A stretch of 64,000 bases of DNA. Source: Pseudomonas sp. H3(2019) (GTDB lineage: Bacteria; Pseudomonadota; Gammaproteobacteria; Pseudomonadales; Pseudomonadaceae). The stretch covers positions 62,001 to 126,000 of the forward strand of contig NZ_VMSG01000008.1 of the NCBI RefSeq assembly GCF_007713465.1, written 5' to 3'. Made by a program: the position numbers and the translations under genes. Positions 56,851 through 64,000 of the stretch are shown here, one piece after another. The notes under the pieces were generated by a model, which was given only the letters and a program-made list of their open reading frames with translations, ran no database searches and had not been told where the DNA came from. Numbering within the stretch: the stretch's first letter is position 1; each line of letters starts with the position of its first letter.

Positions 56851-56973
56851 TGTCGGTTACCGTATTTAACCTCCCCGAAATTGTTTCAAAGTCGCCAAGT
56901 AGGTTACTTTGATGTAGAAAACGGCCCCTGAGTCGCCCCCGACTTCAACCCTTTTGCGGCGAAAGGAGACGCT

Positions 56974-57918
56974 ATGATGTTCCCGGAGTTGAAAGGCTTG
57001 CCCTTGCACCGCGTGATGATGCGCACGGTCACCGAGTTCATCAATGACGAGATGTCGACCTATGCCTCGGCGCTGGCCTATCAGATGTTGTTCTCGCTGT
57101 TTCCGTTCATTCTGTTCCTGATTGCCCTGATCGGTTTCCTGCACCTGCCGGACTTCTTTTCCTGGCTGCGTCTTCAGTCGGAGCTGGTGTTGCCGCCGCA
57201 AGCGCTGGAACAAGTGAACCCGGTGATCGACCAACTCCAGCAATCCAAGGGTGGATTGCTCTCGGTGGGTATCGTCATCGCCCTGTGGACCGCCTCCGCG
57301 GGTGTGCGGCTGATGATGAGCGCGATGAACGCGGCCTACGATGTGGTCGAAGGCCGGCCGATCTGGAAGCGTTTCCCGCTGTCGATTTTCTACACTGTTG
57401 GCGTTGCCGGCATGCTACTGGTCGCTGCGGCCTTGATGGTACTCGGCCCGCAGGTGATGGAATGGATTGCGTCGCAGATCGGCATGGAAGAGTTCATCGT
57501 CACGCTGTGGACGATACTGCGTTGGCCGGTGATCGTCATTTTGCTGATGGTCGCGGTCGCGTTGATTTACTACGTGATGCCTGATGTGAAACAGAAGTTT
57601 CGCTTCATCACGCCGGGTTCGGTGCTGGCAGTGGTGGTTTGGATCATCGCTTCGCTGGGCTTCGGTTATTACGTCAAAACCTTCGCCAACTACAATGCCA
57701 TGTATGGCAGTATCGGTGCGATCATCGTGCTGTTGCTGTACTTCTACATTTCCGCTGCGGTGCTGTTGCTCGGCGCGGAAATGAATGCGGTGATCGACCA
57801 CATGTCGAGCGAAGGCAAGCATCCTGGCGCCAAGGACTTCGGCGAACACGACGAAAAACACCATGTTTCGGGACTGGGCCGGGATCACTCGCTCAACCCG
57901 ACCACTGACGAAGCCTGA
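56974..57918 (+). CDS. YihY/BrkB family inner-membrane protein
   Basis: The 314-aa protein has six or seven hydrophobic spans and the family blocks [42 protein letters not shown], and [30 protein letters not shown] near the end, followed by a His-rich soluble tail ([14 protein letters not shown]). The older RNase BN label for this family is wrong. Function is unknown; relatives affect envelope or serum resistance. It is two bases upstream of def and so probably shares its mRNA. Confidence 0.9.
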   Translation: MMFPELKGLPLHRVMMRTVTEFINDEMSTYASALAYQMLFSLFPFILFLIALIGFLHLPDFFSWLRLQSELVLPPQALEQVNPVIDQLQQSKGGLLSVGIVIALWTASAGVRLMMSAMNAAYDVVEGRPIWKRFPLSIFYTVGVAGMLLVAAALMVLGPQVMEWIASQIGMEEFIVTLWTILRWPVIVILLMVAVALIYYVMPDVKQKFRFITPGSVLAVVVWIIASLGFGYYVKTFANYNAMYGSIGAIIVLLLYFYISAAVLLLGAEMNAVIDHMSSEGKHPGAKDFGEHDEKHHVSGLGRDHSLNPTTDEA

Positions 57919-57920
57919 CG

Positions 57921-58460
57921 ATGATCCGTGAAATCCTGAAAATGGGCGATGAGCGCCTGCTGCGTATCGCTCCGCCGGTACCGGCCGAAATGTTCGACAG
58001 CCCCGAGCTGTGGCAGTTGATCGACGACATGTTCCAGACCATGGAAAGCGTCGGTGGCGTTGGCCTGGCTGCGCCGCAGATCGGTGTCGACCTGCAACTG
58101 GTGATCTTCGGCTTCGAACACAGCGAACGTTACCCGGACGCTGACGCCGTACCGCAGACGATCTTGATCAACCCGTTGATTACGCCGCTTGATCCGACGC
58201 TGGAAGAGGGCTTCGAAGGTTGCCTGTCGGTACCGGGGCTGCGGGGGGCGGTCGAGCGTTATCAGCACATTCGCTATGAAGGCTTCGATCCCAAGGGCGA
58301 GCCGATTGTGCGCATCGCCTCGGGTTTCCACGCCCGAGTGGTGCAGCACGAATGCGATCACCTGATCGGCCGATTGTACCCGTCGCGGATCACCGACTTC
58401 CGCAAGTTCGGGTTTACCGAGGTGATGTTCCCGGATCTTGATCCGGCGGCAGACGACTAA
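57921..58460 (+). CDS. def: Peptide deformylase (second type)
   Basis: Removes the formyl group from new proteins. The 179-aa enzyme carries all three metal and active-site motifs: [18 protein letters not shown] and QHECDHLIG (HExxH). The N-terminus [20 protein letters not shown] and the linkage to a BrkB gene suggest an accessory Def rather than the def-fmt copy. The stop overlaps the convergent acetyltransferase gene by four bases. Confidence 0.94.
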   Translation: MIREILKMGDERLLRIAPPVPAEMFDSPELWQLIDDMFQTMESVGGVGLAAPQIGVDLQLVIFGFEHSERYPDADAVPQTILINPLITPLDPTLEEGFEGCLSVPGLRGAVERYQHIRYEGFDPKGEPIVRIASGFHARVVQHECDHLIGRLYPSRITDFRKFGFTEVMFPDLDPAADD

Positions 58461-58882
58461 ACCGGGCTGGCTCCCAATGCTCGGCCCATCGCGATCATCG
58501 GCTTGTTGCGTTTATAGCGAGCCAGGCGCTCGGCCAGTGCGTAGGGCAACAACGGGTCCGCAGTGAAACCATTGCGCTCATAAAATTCGCGCAAGTCCGG
58601 GTGGCAGAACAGCCACACCGGCGCCGTGATCTGCACCAGCGCCTGGGCCATCAACGCCCCCGCAATACCTTGTCCCCGAAAGGCCGGGTCGACAAATAAC
58701 CCCGTCAGCCAAAAACCCTCCGCCATCGGCCGCAAACAGAGCCCGGCGATGATCTCGTCGCGCTTGCCTACCCACAGTTGAGCGTCGCGAACCGCTTTCA
58801 TCGATGACTGGTGACTGCGATAAAACTTGTTCAGCAAAGGCCACAGTGGCTCGGCAAGCTGGGTGTACTGGGTGTTGGGCAT
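58457..58882 (-). CDS. GNAT-family N-acetyltransferase
   Basis: The 141-aa protein has the acetyl-CoA site [22 protein letters not shown] (motif A with R/Q-x-x-G-x-G/A) and [16 protein letters not shown] (motif B). The start at 58882 ([12 protein letters not shown]) gives normal family length; the frame to 59152 crosses a promoter-like AT-rich spacer and has no similarity. Substrate unknown. It overlaps the 3' end of def. Confidence 0.88.
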   Translation of the reverse strand: MPNTQYTQLAEPLWPLLNKFYRSHQSSMKAVRDAQLWVGKRDEIIAGLCLRPMAEGFWLTGLFVDPAFRGQGIAGALMAQALVQITAPVWLFCHPDLREFYERNGFTADPLLPYALAERLARYKRNKPMIAMGRALGASPV

Positions 58883-58985
58883 GTGCGAGAGGGTCACTGC
58901 GAAAAATGCGCCTATTATAAAAGAACCAACGCTGCGAGATAGGTGTATACCTGATCTCATATTCCCAGTTGGTGGAGCGTGCATC

Positions 58986-59096
58986 ATGAGCAAAGGCATG
59001 GATTCGAAGAAAGCGGCGAAAAAGAAACCGACCAAGACAGCCGTTGAAAAACGCGCTGACAAGAAGGCCAAAAAGGTCGGTGTGTTCGGGCACTGA
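58986..59096 (+). CDS. Small lysine-rich basic protein, 36 aa
   Basis: From the ATG at 58986 the frame reads MSKGMDSKKAAKKKPTK, continues with alternating Lys/Ala/Glu and ends KKVGVFGH. About 40 percent of residues are lysine, like H1-type or ribosomal tails. A strong inverted repeat follows 12 bases after the stop. It is divergent from the GNAT gene. A role in binding nucleic acid is likely from composition only. Confidence 0.65.
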   Translation: MSKGMDSKKAAKKKPTKTAVEKRADKKAKKVGVFGH

Positions 59097-59107
59097 GCCC
59101 GCCTTGA

Positions 59108-59130
59108 CGGAGCCCGGCAATCGGGCTCCG
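59108..59130 (+). terminator. Hairpin after the lysine-rich gene
   Basis: CGGAGCCCG and CGGGCTCCG form a perfect 9-bp stem with a GCAAT loop. The T-run is poor (CGTTCATTT), so efficiency is uncertain. Confidence 0.6.
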
Positions 59131-59169
59131 CGTTCATTTCCAGCTGCGTCATTCACCCGTAATCAATCT

Positions 59170-59778
59170 TCAGGCGTGCGCCACTTCCGCCGCCAGCGCC
59201 TCGCTTACCGCAGGCCGTGAGCCAATCCGCGCCTGAAAACGCTCCAGCGGCGGCCATTGCTTCAGGTCGATATCAAACAAGGCAGTCCACCGCAGCACGC
59301 TGAACAGATAGGCATCAGCGATGCTGAAGCGTTCGCCCAGCAGATAATCATGCTGCTCCAGAGTCTGGGTCAGCACGGCAAACCGCTTGAACAGTTTCTC
59401 CTTGAAGAGCGCTTTCACCTGATCAGGAAACTGCACGTTGAACAGCAGTCCCAGAGCGCCGTGAATCTCACTCGAAATAAAGTTCAGGACTTCCTGCAAG
59501 CGCACTCTTTCCCAGGATCCGCACGCCGGTGCAAGGCCGGCAAGCGGGCGAAGATCAGCCAGGTATTGCAGGATTGCCGGTCCCTCGGTCAGCACATCGC
59601 CGTTATCCAGTTGCAGCGCCGCGACATAGCCTTTCGGATTGATCGCAAGAAAGTCGGCACCGTCGCCGGTCTTCTTCGTTCGGTTGTCGACGCGGACCAG
59701 CTCGAATGGCAACTGCAGTTCACGCAGAACAATGTGCGGTGCAAGGGAGCAGGCTTGAGGCGAAAAATACAACTTCAT
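59170..59778 (-). CDS. Glutathione S-transferase (beta-class-like)
   Basis: The 202-aa protein has the thioredoxin-like N-terminal domain (MKLYFSPQACSLAPHIVLRELQLPFELVRVD; the Cys near residue 10 marks the beta class) with TEGPAILQYLADL for the glutathione site, and a helical C-terminal domain with FSIADAYLFSVLRW. It conjugates or reduces electrophiles with glutathione. It is divergent from a LysR regulator 99 bases away, which probably controls it. Confidence 0.92.
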   Translation of the reverse strand: MKLYFSPQACSLAPHIVLRELQLPFELVRVDNRTKKTGDGADFLAINPKGYVAALQLDNGDVLTEGPAILQYLADLRPLAGLAPACGSWERVRLQEVLNFISSEIHGALGLLFNVQFPDQVKALFKEKLFKRFAVLTQTLEQHDYLLGERFSIADAYLFSVLRWTALFDIDLKQWPPLERFQARIGSRPAVSEALAAEVAHA

Positions 59779-59877
59779 GGTCAGAGTTCCAGGTGAGGAT
59801 TTTGATCAGTGTCATAGTCGCCCACACTCGTCGTAAAATTAGTCTTTCAGACATCAGCCATAAGGACAGCTACTGCC

Positions 59878-60756
59878 ATGATGAACCTGATGCATTGGCG
59901 GATGCTGGTGGCTATCGCCGACACGGGCAACATTACTCGCGCTGCCGAGCGTATCGGCATGACTCAATCGGGAGCCAGTCAAGCGCTGGCCTTGCTTGAG
60001 GACGTGCTCGGTATTCAGCTGTTTGTCCGGGAAAACCGTCAGACCTTGCCGACCGCGGTTGGAGTACACGTGATCGAACAGGCGCGGGTGATGCTCCAGG
60101 CCCTTGAGACCATCCGGACCACCGCCGAAGCGGCGCGGGACATTCAGCGTGGCACGATTCGCCTGGCCAGTTTTCCGATGGTGCTCGCGACGTTTCTGCC
60201 GCCGCTGTTGCGCCAGTTCAATCAGCTGTATCCCGGTATTCAGGTGGTGGCGCTGGAGGTCAGCGACAACGAAGTTGAAGCGTTGCTTGGCGCTGGCCTG
60301 GTTGATCTGGGCGTGGTGCTCAATCCTCCACCTGAACGCAATGCCGGAATGTTGGGGCGAGATACCTGGGTTGCGGTGCTGCCGATGGCGCATCCATTGG
60401 CCCGAGGAAACCACGAGCACGGGTTGATGCTGGCGGAACTGGTCGAGCAGCCATTTGTGCTGGCCACCGGCGGTTGCAGCGTCAATGCCCGCAGCCTGGC
60501 AGCGGATGCAGGTCTTGCGCTGCTTGATGTCCGGGTTGAAGTTCGAGAGTGGGGCAGTGCGTTCACGCTGGTTCGGGAAAACGTCGGAGTGACGCTGGTT
60601 CCGGAAATGACCTTGCCAGCCAATCGCAAGGGGTTGCGCGTACTGCCGTTGGCGGTGCCTGTTCATCGAGAGTTTGCGCTGGTGGCCACACCGCTCAGGG
60701 AACCTTCTGCGGCGGTGCAGGCGCTGCTGGCGATGCTCCATCCTGCAGCGCTCTGA
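59878..60756 (+). CDS. LysR-type transcriptional regulator
   Basis: The 292-aa protein has the LysR HTH at residues 3-60 (HWRMLVAIADTGNITRAAERIGMTQSGASQALALLEDVLG) and an effector domain starting about residue 90 (GTIRLASFPMVLATFLPPLLRQFNQLYPGIQV). It is divergent from the GST gene. As usual for LysR pairs it likely binds in the 99-base gap and regulates both. The inducer is unknown. Confidence 0.92.
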   Translation: MMNLMHWRMLVAIADTGNITRAAERIGMTQSGASQALALLEDVLGIQLFVRENRQTLPTAVGVHVIEQARVMLQALETIRTTAEAARDIQRGTIRLASFPMVLATFLPPLLRQFNQLYPGIQVVALEVSDNEVEALLGAGLVDLGVVLNPPPERNAGMLGRDTWVAVLPMAHPLARGNHEHGLMLAELVEQPFVLATGGCSVNARSLAADAGLALLDVRVEVREWGSAFTLVRENVGVTLVPEMTLPANRKGLRVLPLAVPVHREFALVATPLREPSAAVQALLAMLHPAAL

Positions 60757-60805
60757 TCGTCGGTAAAAAGCTTGCGCCCACTTCAACTTGTCTTCGTGCG
60801 CTGGG

Positions 60806-62707
60806 CTATCGAAGCGGGTTGCTCAGACGACCGACGATATCGAGCGCACTGTCGAGCAAGCGCATACGCATGAACGATTTGGCCGGCCAGTCCTGTTTCA
60901 ACAAGGCCAGACGCTCGATTGTCCAGCGCTGTGGCTCGACCCGTTCACGCAAGTGGTCAAAGCAGTCACTGACCTGAATGGCCAACTCATTCCACAGTGC
61001 ATCTTCCGGCATCTTCCAATGCCGGGCGCAGAGCAGTGCCAGCTCCCCGAGATGGCACATGAAGGTGGTGTGCAAGAGTTTGTCGCGCACGAAGTCCGCA
61101 TCGTCATACAGCGTCATCTGCGGGTCATGCAACTGAAGGTCGAGGCCTTGCCGATGCAAGGTCTGGCGGTGAATCCGGATGTCGCCGAAGTCACGCACCA
61201 TCAGTCGGCTTAACTGTCCCTCAGCACTCATGACCATGAAACTGTTCTGCTGGTGCGCCTCGAAGGCGACCCCGTAGATCAGGTACAGACCGAGCAATCC
61301 GGGAACGGCGATCGATAGATAGTCACGGAAAAAACGCAGCAGTTCCGGTCTGCCGTCTCCTCCTTGGGCCAACCTGACCCACTGGCGCAGTAACGGTTGT
61401 TCGTGTTCATCCAGGGCGAACAGGCTGCCAACGGGAACGGCCATCTCGCCCGGCTGCAACAAGCGCGACGGGTTGTCCCGGTAAAGCACCGCCAGGTGTC
61501 GGGAGCGTTGATCATCTGCCGGTTGCGGCGAGTAATGCACGCCGATACGTTCCGGCACGATGTTCAACACGGCTCGAATCTGCGGCTCCTGCTTGAGTAT
61601 TTGCAGCAACAATCCGCTGACCCTTGGCCCCATGCGCGCAGAGCGTGGCGAAAGGGTGCGCTGCACGCTGGTCAGTCGTAGCGCCACAGGAAGTTTGACC
61701 ATCGGTGAACAGCGGTTTGCAGTGGGTGCCAGGGTGCGAAACGACATGGTCGGCTGACCGTTGAACGCAATGATGGTGGTCACGACCAGCACGCGGTCGG
61801 CAATTTCGCGAGTAAACGAGCGCGGTAGTTCCTCTGCGGCTTGCCACGGATGGACGGGGAGGGGCAGGTAGTCATCCGGGTCGAGACCTTGGGTTAGAAG
61901 GTGCTGGATCAATTGTTCGGCCGCGATCGGGAAATGCCCTTGCCACCAGCCGCGGTAATGCTCGGGTTCGTTCAACGATTCGACGTGAGCCCATTGCCGA
62001 TGCAAGGCGCACAGGACGACGGGCACGCAGGCTTCGAATTCCGGTGATAAAGCAATGACTTCAGTGGTGCCCAAGCCAAGCTTGGTCTTGTAGTTCGGGT
62101 GCCAGGGATGACCCAGCGTGCCCCACTGTTCAAGCACCGATGTCGGGTTCGGGTGGGAGGGATTGCTCTTGAGCCAGGTCAGCAGATTATCGTCATCGGC
62201 GAGTTTGAACTGTTCACGCAGTTGACGGCTCCAGCCGTGGTGAAAGGCCTGGCACAAGGTGGCATTGCAGAAGCTGTCATCAAGCTCTTCGGCCAGGCGA
62301 ACGAGCACTTCGGGCGACGGTAAAGGCTCAAGTTGCGTGCAGAGCAGGTTTAGCAACTGTGAAGGAAACAACAGTTTTTGTGCTGGGCATTCAGAGCGAT
62401 ACAGCGTGATGTCGCCCTGTAGGTCCCAACTGTGCATCCGCGCCGGGATAAGCCCTTCGAAACACAACCGGGCACCATCGAGCAACGTGAGCCAATGCAT
62501 CGAGCCCTTGGCTTGCAGGACTTCGGAATTCAGCAGGCCTTCGCGCAGCAGCGCCTGCAACAAGCGCTGAAAGCTTGCGCGGGTGCTGAGCTCGAGTGTA
62601 TCGGCCAGGTGGCCGAGGTTTATCCGGCGAGACGTGAACGCCTCGGTCGCCAGGGCTTCGCTCCAGCGCGAGAGTAACCCTTGCTGTTTTTGCGGGTCCG
62701 TGTGCAT
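60806..62707 (-). CDS. NRPS-independent siderophore (NIS) synthetase, IucA/IucC family
   Basis: The 633-aa protein has the NIS blocks: HPWHPNYKTKLGL (ATP/citrate site), PLPVHPWQAAEELP, LRLTSVQRTLSPRSARMGPRVSGLLLQIL, a C-terminal YGVAFEAHQQNSFMVM and RDFGDIRIH (FhuF-like half). It should join an amine or alcohol to a carboxylic acid such as citrate. AAGGAG precedes the ATG at 62707. No second synthetase, decarboxylase, exporter or receptor lies nearby, and no Fur box is clear, so the product is unknown. It follows gntR by 138 bases in the same direction. Confidence 0.9.
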   Translation of the reverse strand: MHTDPQKQQGLLSRWSEALATEAFTSRRINLGHLADTLELSTRASFQRLLQALLREGLLNSEVLQAKGSMHWLTLLDGARLCFEGLIPARMHSWDLQGDITLYRSECPAQKLLFPSQLLNLLCTQLEPLPSPEVLVRLAEELDDSFCNATLCQAFHHGWSRQLREQFKLADDDNLLTWLKSNPSHPNPTSVLEQWGTLGHPWHPNYKTKLGLGTTEVIALSPEFEACVPVVLCALHRQWAHVESLNEPEHYRGWWQGHFPIAAEQLIQHLLTQGLDPDDYLPLPVHPWQAAEELPRSFTREIADRVLVVTTIIAFNGQPTMSFRTLAPTANRCSPMVKLPVALRLTSVQRTLSPRSARMGPRVSGLLLQILKQEPQIRAVLNIVPERIGVHYSPQPADDQRSRHLAVLYRDNPSRLLQPGEMAVPVGSLFALDEHEQPLLRQWVRLAQGGDGRPELLRFFRDYLSIAVPGLLGLYLIYGVAFEAHQQNSFMVMSAEGQLSRLMVRDFGDIRIHRQTLHRQGLDLQLHDPQMTLYDDADFVRDKLLHTTFMCHLGELALLCARHWKMPEDALWNELAIQVSDCFDHLRERVEPQRWTIERLALLKQDWPAKSFMRMRLLDSALDIVGRLSNPLR

Positions 62708-62845
62708 GACATAAGACTCCTTGGGGCGGTTAAAAGCAGCTCCAAACAGGCTACGGCAAGCGTAAAAAAATCGATGGCAAGCATTTCCGGCAAATCTGTG
62801 GGACGCATCCCAGGGTGTTGGCGGGAATGTCCGAGAGCGGGTTTC

Positions 62846-63877
62846 CTAGGTACTCTCGCGAACCTTCAACTCAAACCCCATATCGACCACCGGATTGGCC
62901 ACCGAATTGCCGGCCATCAAGGTCAGCATGTGCTCGGCGGCGCGGCGGCCGATGGCTTCACGCGGGGTGCTGATGCTGCTCAGGCGCGGCACCATGTGCG
63001 CCGAGGCTGGCAGGTCGTTGAAGCCGAGGACGGCGACTTGTTCGGGGATTTTGATCCCGTGGCGCATGGCTTCGAGCAGGGCGCCCTGGGCCAGGTCGTC
63101 GTTGCCAAAGAAGATCGCGTCAACCTGCGGGTGGCTGGCCATCATCTGCAGGAATAATTCGCCGCCAAGGCCCACCGATGACGGGCGCGGTGTCAGCAAC
63201 TCAAGGTCCGGGTCGTACAGGCCTGCTTGCTGCAATGCGCGCCGAAAACCTTCGCCGCGCAACAAGGTGCGTTGGTCGAGTTGCGCGCCGATGTAGGCCA
63301 GGTGCCGACGACCGCGTGAGATCAAGTGTTGTGCGGCGGTTTCGCCAGCACTCAATTGCGAAAAACCGACACAGTTCAGACCGGCGCCCGGGTCCAGGTC
63401 CATCATGTAGACGCAGGGGATATTGCTGGTCTCGATCATCCGGCGGGCACTTTCGGTGCGATCGAAGCCGGTCAGCAGCAACCCTCTTGGCTGATAGGCC
63501 ATGTAGTTGCGCAGCAGGTTTTCTTCTTCATCACGGGAATAGTGGTAGTTGCCGATCAGCACTTCGAAGCCTTTGGGACGCAGCACCTGATGGATGGCTT
63601 CAAGGGTTTCGATGAACAGCAGGTTCGACAGCGATGGCACCAGGACCACCACCGAATGGCTCTGGGCCGAGGCCAGGGCGCGGGCGGCGGGGTTGACCAC
63701 GTAGTTCAGTTCGAGCGCGGCCTGCTGGACCTTTTCCACCAGTTCGGTGGCGACGGTGCTGATACCGCGCAGGGCCCTGGACGCGGTGATCGGGCTCACA
63801 CCTGCCAGACGGGCAACTTCGTTGAGGGTAGGGCGACCGGTGGTGCGAGTATTTTTATCGTTTTTAGTGGAGGTCAT
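62846..63877 (-). CDS. gntR: LacI-family repressor of gluconate genes
   Basis: The 343-aa protein has a LacI HTH (TLNEVARLAGVSPITASRALRGI) and a periplasmic-binding-protein-like effector domain (VVVLVPSLSNLLFIETLEAIHQVL onward, about 80-343). The N-terminus TTGRPTLNEVARLAGVSP is typical of Pseudomonas GntR/GnuR, the gluconate-responsive repressor. An operator that fits the GntR site lies 30 bases upstream, so autoregulation is likely. The ATG at 63877 is preferred to a TTG at 63892. The usual partners gnuK and gnuT would lie outside the window. Confidence 0.85.
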   Translation of the reverse strand: MTSTKNDKNTRTTGRPTLNEVARLAGVSPITASRALRGISTVATELVEKVQQAALELNYVVNPAARALASAQSHSVVVLVPSLSNLLFIETLEAIHQVLRPKGFEVLIGNYHYSRDEEENLLRNYMAYQPRGLLLTGFDRTESARRMIETSNIPCVYMMDLDPGAGLNCVGFSQLSAGETAAQHLISRGRRHLAYIGAQLDQRTLLRGEGFRRALQQAGLYDPDLELLTPRPSSVGLGGELFLQMMASHPQVDAIFFGNDDLAQGALLEAMRHGIKIPEQVAVLGFNDLPASAHMVPRLSSISTPREAIGRRAAEHMLTLMAGNSVANPVVDMGFELKVREST

Positions 63878-63906
63878 CGGGCTGCTTGCCAAACAAAATT
63901 CAAGGC

Positions 63907-63920
63907 ACTAAGGTAGCGCT
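63907..63920 (+). promoter_or_regulatory. GntR operator before gntR
   Basis: ACTAAGGTAGCGCT fits AC-N-AAG-N-TAGCGCT, the P. aeruginosa GntR operator as I recall it, at every defined base. Confidence 0.7.
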
Positions 63921-64000
63921 GTCTCGATGCGGCTGCAAATGCTTGAGCAGGGTTTGCCTGATCCCTGCTTTTTGGCGTTGGGAAAGAACGTGCTGCAACC

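Overview
The window is chromosomal DNA of a fluorescent-group Pseudomonas. The grounds are gene order (gcv, arc, heme uptake, gap-1/edd/glk/gltR/gts/oprB/hexR/zwf/pgl/eda, phaJ/hydrolase/fadD2/fadD1), near-exact protein resemblance to Pseudomonas families, high-GC codon use, and dense REP/REPIN palindromes of the GTGGGAGCGAGC and GATCGTTCCCACG types.

Layout. (1) 1-4947: the end of an integrative and conjugative element of the pKLC102/PAPI-1 kind. It is a minus-strand cascade of overlapping genes, parA/soj, an unknown gene, a DUF2786-like gene, dnaB, a zinc-ribbon protein, an unknown gene, a HicA-like gene and ndpA (cut by the window edge). It ends at a 45-bp copy of the 3' end of a tRNA-Lys gene, the attachment repeat. 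(2) 5000-7540: nadA, an RDD membrane protein and a cold-shock gene. (3) 7537-15516: the glycine cleavage operon gcvH-gcvP-sdaA-gcvT with its sigma-54 activator gcsR; the gcvH promoter shows a sigma-54 element, an IHF site and several GcsR palindromes. (4) 15745-21050: the arginine deiminase operon arcDABC plus a DUF5064 gene, with an ANR-type box before arcD. (5) 21394-28486: alkA, a CoA-transferase family III gene, and a heme-uptake locus (hemO, TonB receptor, ECF sigma factor) in which the anti-sigma gene survives only as an internal fragment; then mgsA. (6) 28525-47307: the glucose uptake and Entner-Doudoroff locus. Gap, Edd, Glk, the GltR/GtrS two-component system, an AGE-family sugar isomerase, the GtsABCD ABC importer, OprB porin, a hexose-6-P mutarotase, the repressor HexR, Zwf, Pgl and Eda form one pathway. 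Three HexR operators, two copies of one promoter and several CA-rich (Hfq/Crc-type) leader motifs tie it together. (7) 47496-64000: a mixed stretch with an intradiol dioxygenase, a class V aminotransferase, the PhaJ-like hydratase/lipase/FadD2/FadD1 fatty-acid group, stress-type small proteins, BrkB-like membrane protein, peptide deformylase, GST with a divergent LysR regulator, a stand-alone NIS siderophore synthetase and the gluconate repressor GntR with a matching operator.

Most of the window is ordinary core genome. The most unusual points are the collapsed sigma/anti-sigma junction at the heme locus, the ICE edge with its coupled HicA-NdpA pair, the orphan NIS synthetase, the 102-104 bp branched palindromic elements, and the repeated promoter architecture of the glucose locus. 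No CRISPR array, rRNA, intact tRNA or transposase was seen.
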